Part shown: positions 45,836 to 54,483 of the stretch, piece after piece | Numbering within the stretch: position 1 is the first letter of the stretch | Layout of the letters: each line of letters starts with the position of its first letter | Assembly (NCBI RefSeq): GCF_004345825.1 | Contig: NZ_SLXM01000001.1 | Coordinates: 806,001 to 870,000, forward strand | Length of the DNA stretch: 64,000 bases | DNA from: Tenacibaculum skagerrakense | GTDB lineage: Bacteria > Bacteroidota > Bacteroidia > Flavobacteriales > Flavobacteriaceae | Direction of reading: 5' to 3' | Program-made: the position numbers and the translations under genes | Notes under the pieces: model-generated | What the model was told of the DNA's origin: nothing | The model's input: only the letters and a program-made list of their open reading frames with translations | The model's database searches: none

Positions 45836-47302
45836 TTATGGGTGCTGTCTAATTCTTGAGTCGATATAAAATGTTATTGTTTTGCTTATCGGATTATTGC
45901 TGCAATCAGAAGCAGTCATTGTTAATTTATACTCATTTTTCACATATTGAGGAGATAAACTAGTTCCTATATACATGTTGAATTTGTTTCTTAAGTCTAC
46001 CGCAAAATCATCTCCACTTAAACTCAAACCTGTTATAGTTTCTGTTATGCCTGTATAAACTTCAGTAAGTGTTAAGTTATAATTAGAAACCCCTTTTGAT
46101 AGCCACGGATTAAAAGTAACAGGTTCATTATTCCCATGAAAAACGTTTGTTACGCGATGCGGGTTACTGTTGATTGGATGTAAATATTGTTGAATCCTGT
46201 AAACATTGTAATCTAAATTTTGTTTGGTTTCATAATGCATGAAAAGCTCTAAATGTGGAGTGTTTGTTGTAGAAATATCGAAGTATCCACCAAGGTTTGA
46301 GGTGTTGTTGGAATAGTAAATTACTAGATTGTAACTATCTGATATGTTAATAGGAGTATTCGAGGTATAAATGAAAAATTTATTAGAAGAATCTAACGTT
46401 AAGCTTCCATTTCCACCAGAACCATTGTATACAGCTTTCGTGACTCCGCTTATAGTTTTTAATGCTACTGATGTAATATTGTTTCTATAGTAGTAATTAT
46501 CTAGTACGTTTTCTCCATCTTTAATAAGGGTTAACCTCACACTATTAGGATTTGTATTACCGCTAGCACATAATCGAGTACTATGGGTAGCAAGGTTAGA
46601 AAGAGGAAAATTCATATTATTACTACTGTTTAGATAAGATTGGTTGGTGCTTAAAAATAGATTAGGATAGATTTCTAAAATATGATTTAAAGCAAGTTTT
46701 TCCTCTGGATAATAACTTTCAGAAATAGTATTAAAAATGTTTTCGAAGGTTTTTTCACCAGAAGTAATGTCTTTATTGATTTTAATATTTGCAGAAGGAA
46801 GAACATCATCTTTTATTGTTTTTACTCTTAATATTACATGGTCTTCCGTAACAAAATCTTCAATAAGATTACCTGTACTATTTTCTGAAGTATTTGGAGA
46901 TACTCGAAATATAATATTGTCTTCAATCACCTCATTGTTTGGAATTTCGAAGTGTTCTTCTTGAAAAGAGTTATTGGTTAACATCATAATGTTGTCTTCA
47001 AAGACATAATCAGTTTTCATCATGATGTGATCTTCAAAAATATATCCCTTGAAATTGACATCACTAAGCTTGCTAGCATTTTTTTCTACTATTCCAGATA
47101 GATCATAATTAACTCCTTCTAATTTTAGTATTTCATTAAATACTTTAGTTACTTTTTGAGGGAGTTCAACTTCTAGGCTAGTTTTACTTTTTTCATTAAA
47201 AGTTTCTTCTTTTACTTCTTCTGTTGTGTCGACTAGTTCTTTTTCTGAGCAGCCAATTACTAGAATAAGACTTGCTAAAGTCATTGTTATTAATTTTTTC
47301 AT
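45836..47302 (-). CDS. Lipoprotein with short acidic repeats, function unknown
   Basis: 488 aa. Lipobox LVIGC (Cys 18). Residues ~88-161 contain four related segments, IFEDHIMMKTD, VFEDNIMMLTN, VIEDNIIFRVS and VTEDHVILRVK, an ED-x-I repeat that I do not know from a named family. Residues ~230-488 are beta-rich (VRLTLIKDGENVLDN, GSLTLDSSNKFFIYTS, VTFNPWLSKGVSNYNL...) and could be Ig-like or jelly-roll folds. No catalytic motif seen. It is monocistronic, with a terminator downstream. Confidence 0.7.
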   Translation of the reverse strand: MKKLITMTLASLILVIGCSEKELVDTTEEVKEETFNEKSKTSLEVELPQKVTKVFNEILKLEGVNYDLSGIVEKNASKLSDVNFKGYIFEDHIMMKTDYVFEDNIMMLTNNSFQEEHFEIPNNEVIEDNIIFRVSPNTSENSTGNLIEDFVTEDHVILRVKTIKDDVLPSANIKINKDITSGEKTFENIFNTISESYYPEEKLALNHILEIYPNLFLSTNQSYLNSSNNMNFPLSNLATHSTRLCASGNTNPNSVRLTLIKDGENVLDNYYYRNNITSVALKTISGVTKAVYNGSGGNGSLTLDSSNKFFIYTSNTPINISDSYNLVIYYSNNTSNLGGYFDISTTNTPHLELFMHYETKQNLDYNVYRIQQYLHPINSNPHRVTNVFHGNNEPVTFNPWLSKGVSNYNLTLTEVYTGITETITGLSLSGDDFAVDLRNKFNMYIGTSLSPQYVKNEYKLTMTASDCSNNPISKTITFYIDSRIRQHP

Positions 47303-47462
47303 AATTTAATTTTAATGGGTTAATAAGTGCTGTAAAATTAGGTTCAATTGGCATTTCAGTATTCTTAAAATTTCTGAATCGAAGCAGAGAGTTTTTGAAT
47401 TGTTGTCTGAAGTTTATTAGTGAAAGTATTTTATAAAGTCATTAAGACTAATTAATATAAAT

Positions 47463-47470
47463 TATCTTTG
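47463..47470 (+). promoter_or_regulatory. Predicted -7 element of the DUF5522 gene (nearly leaderless)
   Basis: TATCTTTG lies 5 bases before the ATG at 47476. Confidence 0.5.
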
Positions 47471-47475
47471 TTGAG

Positions 47476-47643
47476 ATGAAAAAAATATTGAAACCTAATC
47501 CAGATGAGTATTATGTTAACGAAGATGGATATCGAGTTTTTAAAGAAGCCTATCACTTAAGAAGAGGTTATTGTTGTAAAAGTGGATGTAAACATTGTCC
47601 GTATGGCTACGATAAGAAAACAGACAGTTTTAAAAAAGTGTGA
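47476..47643 (+). CDS. DUF5522-type small cysteine-rich protein
   Basis: 55 aa. Pattern: YYVNEDGYRVFKEAYHLRRG, then YCCKSGCKHCPYGY. The four cysteines (CC-x3-C-x2-C, then PYG) could bind a metal. This matches my memory of DUF5522, a family of about 50-residue proteins common in Bacteroidota. A predicted promoter directly precedes it, and DUF4197 follows 45 bases later. Function unknown. Confidence 0.85.
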   Translation: MKKILKPNPDEYYVNEDGYRVFKEAYHLRRGYCCKSGCKHCPYGYDKKTDSFKKV

Positions 47644-47688
47644 CTTTTCTCTTAAAAAAGTATCTTAACAATAAATAAAGTTTTTAAA

Positions 47689-48399
47689 ATGATTAAAAGA
47701 GTAGTATTAGTATTTGTAGCGTTACAATTTGTTGCCTGTGCAGAGTTACAGAAAATAGCAAATCAATTGCCTAATGGAGGAGCATTAACTCAAGAACAAA
47801 TCGGAGCAGGTTTGCGTCAGGCTTTAGATAATGGAATTCAACATCAAGTTTCAAAGCTTACTGCTAAAGACGGTTTTTATAAAAACGAATTAGTTAAGAT
47901 TTTACTTCCTGAAGAATTACAAGTTGTAGATAAAGGATTACGAAAAATAGGGTTGAGTAGTTTAGCTGATGAAGGAATAAAAGCATTAAATAGAGCTGCT
48001 GAGGATGCGGTAAAAACTGCTACACCAATTTTTGTAAACGCTGTAAAAGAAATTACTTTTAACGATGCGAAAAATATATTATTAGGAAGCGATAATGCTG
48101 CTACCAATTATCTTGAAGGAAAAACTAATTCAGCATTGTATGCCAAGTTCAATCCTGTGATTAAAAACTCATTTGATAAAGTTGGAGCTGATCAAATTTG
48201 GGCTAATTTAATAGCTAAATACAATAGTATTCCATTTGTAACAAAAGTAAATCCAGACTTAACGGATTATGTAACTACAAAAGCTCTTAATGGCGTATTT
48301 ACTATGATTGCTGTTGAAGAAAAAGGAATCCGAAATAAGATAGGATTACGTAATACTGATTTGTTAAGACGTGTTTTTGCACTTCAGGATAATAGATAA
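47689..48399 (+). CDS. DUF4197 lipoprotein
   Basis: 236 aa. Signal sequence with a likely lipobox (FVACAEL, Cys 17). The mature part is helical: LRQALDNGIQHQVSKLTAKDGFYKNELVKILLPEELQ is the DUF4197 start, and FTMIAVEEKGIRNKIGLRNTDLLRRVF is its end. The domain occupies nearly the whole protein. Envelope located; function unknown. Confidence 0.88.
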   Translation: MIKRVVLVFVALQFVACAELQKIANQLPNGGALTQEQIGAGLRQALDNGIQHQVSKLTAKDGFYKNELVKILLPEELQVVDKGLRKIGLSSLADEGIKALNRAAEDAVKTATPIFVNAVKEITFNDAKNILLGSDNAATNYLEGKTNSALYAKFNPVIKNSFDKVGADQIWANLIAKYNSIPFVTKVNPDLTDYVTTKALNGVFTMIAVEEKGIRNKIGLRNTDLLRRVFALQDNR

Positions 48400-48460
48400 T
48401 TTTTAATTGTTTGAAGTTCAGTTTTTTATTATTATATTTAGTCAAAAATCGAACTAACCA

Positions 48461-48646
48461 ATGTCACGTATCAATCAGTTAAATAGGTACAAGAAACACC
48501 TTGAAGATCGCTACTACAAATTAGTAGAGCGTTCTAATGATTACAAGTACGTTGATGAAGCTAAAAGTGATATGGCGTCTTATAAAGCAATGAAGATTCT
48601 TGAAAAAATTAACAGAGTAAATTACTTAGATAATTCTTTGGTGTAA
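48461..48646 (+). CDS. Small helical protein of unknown function
   Basis: 61 aa, charged and helical (RYKKHLEDRYYKLVERSNDYKYVDEAKSDMASYKAMKILEKINRV). It looks like a real gene because of its strong coiled-coil-like composition and its position after DUF4197 without a shadowing longer frame. I believe similar proteins occur across Flavobacteriaceae. It overlaps the convergent gene at 48626 by 21 bases. Confidence 0.65.
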   Translation: MSRINQLNRYKKHLEDRYYKLVERSNDYKYVDEAKSDMASYKAMKILEKINRVNYLDNSLV

Positions 48647-49402
48647 TTTTTTAAAGTAATCAAACGCTTTAAGCATTCTGCTACCATACCATGAAAAAAG
48701 CTCCCCATCAACAAAAATTGTTTTTGCATGGTGTGTGCATCTTCCAATCTCAAAAGCATGTTCTTCTTTGAAAGGGTAAGGCTCGGATGATAAAAAAACT
48801 AAGTCAGGATCTCCTTCTAACCTTATTTTTTTTAACACAACTTCGGGATAGCGTTCTTTGTTTTTGTAAATGTTATCAAACTTGTTTAATTCAAGGATAT
48901 GGTTAATGAACGTATTGTTTGCGGCTACCATCCATGGATCTCTCCAAATAAAATAGGCTACTTTTTTAGGTTCAATATTTTTGATGAAATTTTTAAAATC
49001 TGAAAGTTTGAAATTAAGTTTCTGAATTATATTCTGAGCTTCAGTTCTGCAATTGAAAAGTTGGCCATACTCTTCAATTAATTCCATTGTGTCCTTAAGA
49101 GTAAAGATATCTGATACATGAACATCCGCAATTTGTTGACACATTTCAACGATTTCTTTTGTGTTCTCCTCTTTATTGCAAAGAATAATATCTGGTTGAA
49201 GTTCTTTTATTTTATCAATTTTAATATTTTTTGTTCCGCCAACAATTGTTTTTGTTTGTTTTAAATGAAAAGGATGAACACAGAATTTAGTAATACCTAC
49301 CATTTTATCTTCTAATCCCAAGTCAAACAGTAATTCTGTTTGACTTGGAACTAGTGATATTATTCTTTTGTAGGTTTTAATTTTAGAATTTAGAGTATTT
49401 AT
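48626..49402 (-). CDS. BtuF-like substrate-binding protein without a standard start codon
   Basis: Helical-backbone metal receptor/ABC periplasmic-binding-like protein. The conserved start KRIISLVPSQTELLFDLGLEDKMVGITKFCVHP lies in frame upstream of the first usable start (TTG at 49321, which would cut off the first strand and helix). No ATG, GTG or TTG exists between there and the previous stop. The best-fitting start is ATA at 49402-49400 (ATA AAT ACT, I/M-N-T-L-N-S-K), 4 bases after the upstream gene's stop; this gives 258 aa, normal for the family. No signal peptide is seen, so it may be a cytoplasmic family member. It could be an ATG-to-ATA mutant or an early pseudogene; the rest of the frame is intact. 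Confidence 0.75.
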   Translation of the reverse strand: MNTLNSKIKTYKRIISLVPSQTELLFDLGLEDKMVGITKFCVHPFHLKQTKTIVGGTKNIKIDKIKELQPDIILCNKEENTKEIVEMCQQIADVHVSDIFTLKDTMELIEEYGQLFNCRTEAQNIIQKLNFKLSDFKNFIKNIEPKKVAYFIWRDPWMVAANNTFINHILELNKFDNIYKNKERYPEVVLKKIRLEGDPDLVFLSSEPYPFKEEHAFEIGRCTHHAKTIFVDGELFSWYGSRMLKAFDYFKKLHQRII

Positions 49403-49406
49403 AGCC

Positions 49407-50654
49407 TTACTTTTTAAGATTTACTACCGCAGAACTTGTTTTTTTATATGGATAACCTCTCCAGAAAAATCCTCCTGGTTTATTAAATTGCCATACTAAC
49501 TCTTTGCTTGGTGTAACTTCCCAATAACCAAAATCTCCTTCAGTGATAATGGTATTTCCATTTTCTGTTCGATAAGCGCCAGATACTTTTTGAGAGAATA
49601 AATTTACATCCGTAAAAGACCAAACTACAGTAGGAGCGGCATTAAAATCGAAAGGAGTTGGAAATTGTAATTCGTAAACAGTAGATTGCATAGTGCTTGT
49701 TCCATTACTATATATTAGCATATTGCCAGCTCCAGGTAAATTGTCACTAATAAAATTACAATTATGATTGTTAGAGAATAATTGATTTCCAGTGCTTTTA
49801 AAGGTGTTTGGATTTCCAAATCTATATAATAAATTACCACCTTTGTTATAATTTCCTCCTGAATTAGTTTTAGCTTGTTCAGTAGTTGTACTATGGTCAA
49901 TTACCCAAACTTCATGATAGAAATTCACGCTTATGTATATGAGGTCGTTTTTCTTATCATATTCAATGGCGTTAGCGTGCATAATATCGCCGTTATCTAA
50001 ATTATTGAAGTTAATGTCTATCAACTGAGGATTTGCAGAAACAGTTCCAAAATTTATTTTAGTATTATCGGCATCTTGAATCAAATGATCCCAAGAACTC
50101 CATTTCCAAACAATTTGATCTGTAATAGGATTGACCTCTATTAAAGATTCTATATACACATCTTTATTTAGTTGATACCCTCTTTCTTGAGCTTCTGCCG
50201 CAGTTTTCTTTTCCCAAACTAATGCGATAACATTTCCGTTAGGTAATCTTTCTACATCATGGTGTAAATTATAATCTTCAGTTGAATAAACAAACTTCCA
50301 ATCAATAGAGTTATCTGGGTTTATAACTTGTATTTGTCCTCCAGAACCACCAAATATTATTTTGTCATTACCTGTTTTTAATATAGCTAATAGCTTTCCA
50401 TCATCTTCTAAATAGGCGTCATTTCCTAATTCATCTGTTAATGTCCATTCATGGAATCTTTTACCATCTTTTTGTAATAAATAAACTTCATCTGCTCCAG
50501 GATCAGAAACTAAAACTAAGTTATCACTAATTTTAGTTGGCTCATAAACCAAAATTTCATCGGTTAATTCAGGAATTGTAGGTGCTTTTTCTGAGTCATT
50601 TGAACAAGAATAAAACAACACGAGGCTAAATAATAGGAGAAATATTTTTTTCAT
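49407..50654 (-). CDS. Arylsulfotransferase (ASST)-like lipoprotein
   Basis: 415 aa. Lipobox LFYSC (Cys 17). It is a six-bladed propeller-like sequence with repeats of the form VLVSDPGADEVYLLQKDGKRFHEW, NPDNSIDWKF, and NLHHDVERLPNGNVIALVWEKK; the HHDVERLPNGN block is the hallmark of arylsulfate sulfotransferase-type proteins. The final blade is YWEVTPSKELVWQFNKPGG. Activity cannot be proven; many family members are annotated only by fold. It appears to be co-transcribed with the next gene (4-base gap). Confidence 0.82.
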   Translation of the reverse strand: MKKIFLLLFSLVLFYSCSNDSEKAPTIPELTDEILVYEPTKISDNLVLVSDPGADEVYLLQKDGKRFHEWTLTDELGNDAYLEDDGKLLAILKTGNDKIIFGGSGGQIQVINPDNSIDWKFVYSTEDYNLHHDVERLPNGNVIALVWEKKTAAEAQERGYQLNKDVYIESLIEVNPITDQIVWKWSSWDHLIQDADNTKINFGTVSANPQLIDINFNNLDNGDIMHANAIEYDKKNDLIYISVNFYHEVWVIDHSTTTEQAKTNSGGNYNKGGNLLYRFGNPNTFKSTGNQLFSNNHNCNFISDNLPGAGNMLIYSNGTSTMQSTVYELQFPTPFDFNAAPTVVWSFTDVNLFSQKVSGAYRTENGNTIITEGDFGYWEVTPSKELVWQFNKPGGFFWRGYPYKKTSSAVVNLKK

Positions 50655-50681
50655 TTTTAGATTTAAGATTAGGTGTGTAAT

Positions 50682-51500
50682 TTACGATAAATTTAAAATT
50701 TGTTCCATTTCCTTTTGAAGTTCAAATGCTTTTTTAGACGCTTCTTCAGCAAAATCCTTACCGTTTCCAGCGTAAATAATTCCTCTAGAGGAATTAATTA
50801 ATAAACCAACAGTATCTGTCATTCCGTATTTACAAACATCTTGTAGATTTCCGCCTTGTGCTCCCACTCCAGGAACAAGTAAAAAACTATCAGGAATAAT
50901 AGTTCTAATTTCTTCTAAATATTCTGCTTTAGTAGCACCAACAACATACATTAAATTAGACGCATTATCCCAAGATTTAGAAACCTCTAACACTTTTTTA
51001 TACACTTCTTTTTCGTCTATTTTTTGAGTTTGGAAATCAAAAGCACCTTGATTTGAAGTTAGTGCTAATAAAATGGTGTGTTTATTTTCAAAAGCTAAAA
51101 AAGGTTCTACAGAATCTTTACCCATGTAAGGAGCAACAGTAACAGAATCAAAAGCTAAATCTTCAAAAAAAGCTTTAGCATACATAGTTGATGTATTACC
51201 AATATCTCCACGTTTAGCATCTGCAATTGTAAAAATTTCAGGATGATTATTGTTAATGTAATTGATGGTTTTTTCTAGTGCTTTCCAACCTTTTAATCCA
51301 TAAGCTTCGTAAAAAGCTGTGTTAGGTTTGTAGGCTACACATAAATGATGAGTAGCATCTATAATTTCTTTATTAAAAGCAAAAATAGGATCTTCTTCTG
51401 CTAATAAATGTTGAGGAATTTTTGTTACATCCACATCCAATCCAATACATAAAAAGGATTTTTTACGTTTTATTTCTGCTACTAGTTGTTGTGTTGTCAT
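50682..51500 (-). CDS. pyrF: Orotidine 5'-phosphate decarboxylase (long type)
   Basis: 272 aa, the longer type-2 OMP decarboxylase typical of Bacteroidota and Actinobacteria. It makes UMP from OMP. Motifs: FLCIGLDVD; the catalytic [25 protein letters not shown]; and [10 protein letters not shown] near the C-terminal phosphate site. A promoter-like TACTTTTG lies upstream on the same strand. Confidence 0.95.
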   Translation of the reverse strand: MTTQQLVAEIKRKKSFLCIGLDVDVTKIPQHLLAEEDPIFAFNKEIIDATHHLCVAYKPNTAFYEAYGLKGWKALEKTINYINNNHPEIFTIADAKRGDIGNTSTMYAKAFFEDLAFDSVTVAPYMGKDSVEPFLAFENKHTILLALTSNQGAFDFQTQKIDEKEVYKKVLEVSKSWDNASNLMYVVGATKAEYLEEIRTIIPDSFLLVPGVGAQGGNLQDVCKYGMTDTVGLLINSSRGIIYAGNGKDFAEEASKKAFELQKEMEQILNLS

Positions 51501-51522
51501 TTTTTTAAGATGATGAGTTGTG

Positions 51523-51530
51523 CAAAAGTA
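51523..51530 (-). promoter_or_regulatory. Predicted -7 element of pyrF
   Basis: TACTTTTG on the reverse strand, about 23 bases before the pyrF ATG. Confidence 0.5.
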
Positions 51531-51549
51531 AATATTTTAAACTTTCTAG

Positions 51550-51557
51550 TATCTTTG
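51550..51557 (+). promoter_or_regulatory. Predicted -7 element of the OppB-like gene (leaderless)
   Basis: TATCTTTG, 6 bases before the ATG at 51564. With the pyrF element it forms a divergent promoter pair inside a 63-base gap. Confidence 0.5.
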
Positions 51558-51563
51558 TTTTAG

Positions 51564-52646
51564 ATGTTTCAATATGTTTTCAATAAAATTTTATACGGTT
51601 TCTTAACGCTATTTGGCGTTGTTACTGTTATTTTCTTTTTGTTTAATGTTTTACCAGGTGATCCTGCAAGAATGTTAATGGGACAACGAGAAGATAGTGA
51701 GCAGTTAGAAATTATTAGAAAGAAGTATGGTTTTGACAAATCACTAGCTACTCAATATTTGTATTATGTTAATGATGTTTCTCCAATTTCATTTCACAGT
51801 ACTTCAAACGATAGCTATACATCACTGTCTTCGGGGAAATATAAATATTTATCAATTTTTACTATTGGAGGTACGTCTATGGTAATTAAGTATCCTTATT
51901 TAAGGGATTCTTTTCAAAAGAATGGTAAAAGTGTAAGTGAAGTTATCAAAGAAACATTACCTAACACAGCTGTGCTGGCTGTTGTTTCTATTGTAATAGC
52001 TTTATTTATAGGAATAATTCTCGGTGTTTTTTCTGCTTTATTTAAAGACACTCTTTTTGATAAAGTTGTAGCAATTATAAGTACGCTGGGAATGAGTGTT
52101 CCTTCGTTTTTTTCTGCAATTTTATTCGCTTGGTTTTTTGGTTTTGTTTTACACGATTATACCAATTTAGAAATGACAGGAAGTTTATTTGAGGTAGATG
52201 ATTTTGGAGAAGGAAGTTATATCAAATGGAAAAACCTACTGCTTCCTGCTTTAGTTTTAGGGATTAGACCATTGGCTGTAGTGGTTCAATTAATGAGAAA
52301 TTCGTTATTAGAAACATTAAGTCAGGATTATATTAGAACAGCTAGAGCGAAAGGTTTGAATAATTTCAAAGTGATAAAAAATCATGCGTTAAAAAATTCG
52401 TTGAACCCTGTTATTACAGCTATTTCAGGATGGTTTGCGTCAATGTTAGCTGGGGCCGTTTTTGTAGAATATGTATTTAATTGGAATGGACTAGGAAAGG
52501 AAATTGTAAATGCTTTAAATACATTAGACCTACCCGTAATTATGGGAAGTGTTTTAGTTGTAGCCAGTTTATTTATAGTAATTAATATTTTGGTTGATGT
52601 ACTTTATAGTTGGTTGGATCCAAGAGTTAAATTGAATAAAACATGA
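51564..52646 (+). CDS. ABC transporter permease, OppB/DppB type
   Basis: 360 aa. Six membrane segments; the N-terminal FNKILYGFLTLFGVVTVIFFLFNVLPGDPARMLMGQR is the standard OppB start. The EAA-type coupling loop (QDYIRTARAKGLNNFKVIKNHALKNSLNPVI) contacts the ATPase. A periplasmic insertion of about 60 residues (YYVNDVSPISFHS...) follows the first helix. It forms half of a peptide or nickel uptake channel; OppC, the ATPases and a binding protein are not in this window. It overlaps the next gene by 4 bases. Confidence 0.92.
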   Translation: MFQYVFNKILYGFLTLFGVVTVIFFLFNVLPGDPARMLMGQREDSEQLEIIRKKYGFDKSLATQYLYYVNDVSPISFHSTSNDSYTSLSSGKYKYLSIFTIGGTSMVIKYPYLRDSFQKNGKSVSEVIKETLPNTAVLAVVSIVIALFIGIILGVFSALFKDTLFDKVVAIISTLGMSVPSFFSAILFAWFFGFVLHDYTNLEMTGSLFEVDDFGEGSYIKWKNLLLPALVLGIRPLAVVVQLMRNSLLETLSQDYIRTARAKGLNNFKVIKNHALKNSLNPVITAISGWFASMLAGAVFVEYVFNWNGLGKEIVNALNTLDLPVIMGSVLVVASLFIVINILVDVLYSWLDPRVKLNKT

Positions 52647-53116
52647 AGTATATAGTTATTATCATTAGTAGTATTATTGTTTTATCGAGTTGTGCTTCTT
52701 TACAAAAGAAGCAGTTTAGTAATGACGCACTCAATGAAAAGTTACTAACGCTAGAAAGAGATTCTATTACATTGAAGCAAATTCTAGAGAATAATAAAGG
52801 GAGTCAACTTTTTATCCAGGTTTTTGCAAGTTATTGCCCAGTTAGCCAAGATAGTTTTGATGATGTTGTAACGTTTCAACAAGAAAATCCAGAAAAAAAA
52901 TACATATTCCTATCTGTAGATCATTCTTACTACGATTGGAAAAGAGGTTTAGAATATGTAAAACCTAAAGGACAGCTCTATTATATTCCTGAAAAAGGGG
53001 ATGGAGCATTAGGAAAGTTTTTAAAACTTAAAAGTATTCCTCGTTTTCTAAAAATTAATGAACAAGGTCAAATAGAAGTCTATAAAACGTCTAAAGTTTC
53101 TGAAAAATTAAAATGA
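52643..53116 (+). CDS. Thioredoxin-like lipoprotein with a CxxS site
   Basis: 157 aa. Lipobox LSSC (Cys 17). Thioredoxin fold resembling TlpA: FIQVFASYCPVSQDSF carries Cys65 but Ser68 in place of the second cysteine. SIPRFLKINEQG is the cis-Pro loop. With one cysteine it cannot act as a normal disulfide reductase; it could bind mixed disulfides (monothiol behaviour), or be a degenerated copy. The gene overlaps the oppB-like gene and the following paralogue (4 bases each). Confidence 0.82.
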   Translation: MKYIVIIISSIIVLSSCASLQKKQFSNDALNEKLLTLERDSITLKQILENNKGSQLFIQVFASYCPVSQDSFDDVVTFQQENPEKKYIFLSVDHSYYDWKRGLEYVKPKGQLYYIPEKGDGALGKFLKLKSIPRFLKINEQGQIEVYKTSKVSEKLK

Positions 53117-53601
53117 TGAGGTATTCTTTTTTAATAGGGATTGTTTTTTTGATGATTAGTTGTAAAAAGAGGGTTGAAACACAGTTTTCTGAATTAGCTT
53201 TAAAGGAAACATTAGTATCAATTAAAGGAGATACTTTACAGTTTAATCAGGTTTTAAAAAAATATCAAGGCAAGAAGACATTAATTGATGTTTGGGCAAC
53301 GTGGTGTGGTGATTGTATCAAAGGAATGCCTAAAATAGTAGACTTACAAAAAAAATATCCAAATGTAAATTACCTTTTTATATCTATTGATGAATCTTTA
53401 GAGGATTTACAAAAAGGAGTAAAGAAGTATGAAGTTAAAGGAGAACATTATTTATTACCTTCAAAATGGGAAGGAGACTTCAGTAAGTTTTTAGACCTTT
53501 CTTGGATACCAAGATATTTGGCAATAGATGAACAAGGAAAAATTTTAGTATTTAACGAAGTAGATGCGAATGCTAAAGAAATTCAAAATGCATTAAAATA
53601 A
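53113..53601 (+). CDS. Thioredoxin-like lipoprotein, paralogue with an intact CxxC
   Basis: 162 aa. Lipobox MISC (Cys 17). TlpA-like thioredoxin with WCGDC (Cys65 and Cys68) in DVWATWCGDCIKGMPKIV and WIPRYLAIDEQG as cis-Pro loop. It aligns without gaps around the active site with the upstream protein, so the two are tandem duplicates. The role may be disulfide reduction at the membrane; targets unknown. Confidence 0.85.
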   Translation: MMRYSFLIGIVFLMISCKKRVETQFSELALKETLVSIKGDTLQFNQVLKKYQGKKTLIDVWATWCGDCIKGMPKIVDLQKKYPNVNYLFISIDESLEDLQKGVKKYEVKGEHYLLPSKWEGDFSKFLDLSWIPRYLAIDEQGKILVFNEVDANAKEIQNALK

Positions 53602-53669
53602 TCGAGCATAAATTATTACGTTTTCGTAAAAAAATAACAGCATTTGTTTTAGTGTTCGGTATTATCAAT

Positions 53670-53677
53670 TAGTTTTG
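53670..53677 (+). promoter_or_regulatory. Predicted -7 element of tpiA
   Basis: TAGTTTTG matches TAnnTTTG about 47 bases before the tpiA ATG. An upstream TTTG is present, but its spacing (23) is a little long. Confidence 0.45.
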
Positions 53678-53724
53678 TTTTACAATTAAGACAACTATTT
53701 TAAAATCAATATAACTATTTCCCA

Positions 53725-54483
53725 ATGAGAAAAAAGATTGTAGCAGGTAACTGGAAAATGAATAATAATCTCAATCAGACTAAAGAGTTGATTGAAGTAT
53801 TAAAAGCAGAGATAAATGAGGTAAAATTGAACAATACAAGAGTAATAGTTGCTCCTTCTTTTGTAAATTTGCAAGAAGCTATTGAAGGAACAAAAAATAC
53901 GAGTATTGAAATTGCTGCTCAAAACTTACATCAAGCTAAAAACGGAGCTTATACAGGTGAGGTTTCTTCTGAAATGTTAGCTTCTATTGGTGTAGATATT
54001 GTTATTTTGGGACACTCTGAAAGAAGAACTTATTTTAACGAGACCGATGAAGCGTTATCAGAAAAAGTAGCAACAGCAATTGAAAATGGGTTTGATGTTA
54101 TTTTTTGTTTTGGAGAGCAGTTAGAAGATAGAGAAGCTAATAATCACTTTAAAGTGGTTGAAAGTCAATTAAAAAATGCTCTTTTTAACTTACCAAGTGA
54201 AGCATACAGCAAAATCATACTGGCTTATGAGCCTGTTTGGGCTATAGGTACAGGAAAAACAGCATCAGCCGATCAGGCTCAAGAAATGCATAAATTTATA
54301 AGAGGTTTGTTCGTGGATGCTTATGGTAATGATTTAGCGAATGAGTTATCTATTTTATATGGAGGTAGTGTAAAACCATCTAATGCAAATGAAATTTTTT
54401 CTAAGCCAGATGTAGATGGAGGATTAATAGGAGGGGCATCTTTGAATGCTAAAGATTTTTCAGAAATAGTAAAAGCAATATAA
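53725..54483 (+). CDS. tpiA: Triosephosphate isomerase
   Basis: 252 aa, TIM barrel. Interconverts DHAP and G3P in glycolysis. Motifs: GNWKMN (Asn and catalytic Lys), ILGHSERR (catalytic His), AYEPVWAIGTGKTA (catalytic Glu and lid loop), and YGGSVKPSNA (phosphate site). First gene of a cluster with prmA, clpS and a small unknown gene, each almost touching the next. Confidence 0.97.
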   Translation: MRKKIVAGNWKMNNNLNQTKELIEVLKAEINEVKLNNTRVIVAPSFVNLQEAIEGTKNTSIEIAAQNLHQAKNGAYTGEVSSEMLASIGVDIVILGHSERRTYFNETDEALSEKVATAIENGFDVIFCFGEQLEDREANNHFKVVESQLKNALFNLPSEAYSKIILAYEPVWAIGTGKTASADQAQEMHKFIRGLFVDAYGNDLANELSILYGGSVKPSNANEIFSKPDVDGGLIGGASLNAKDFSEIVKAI

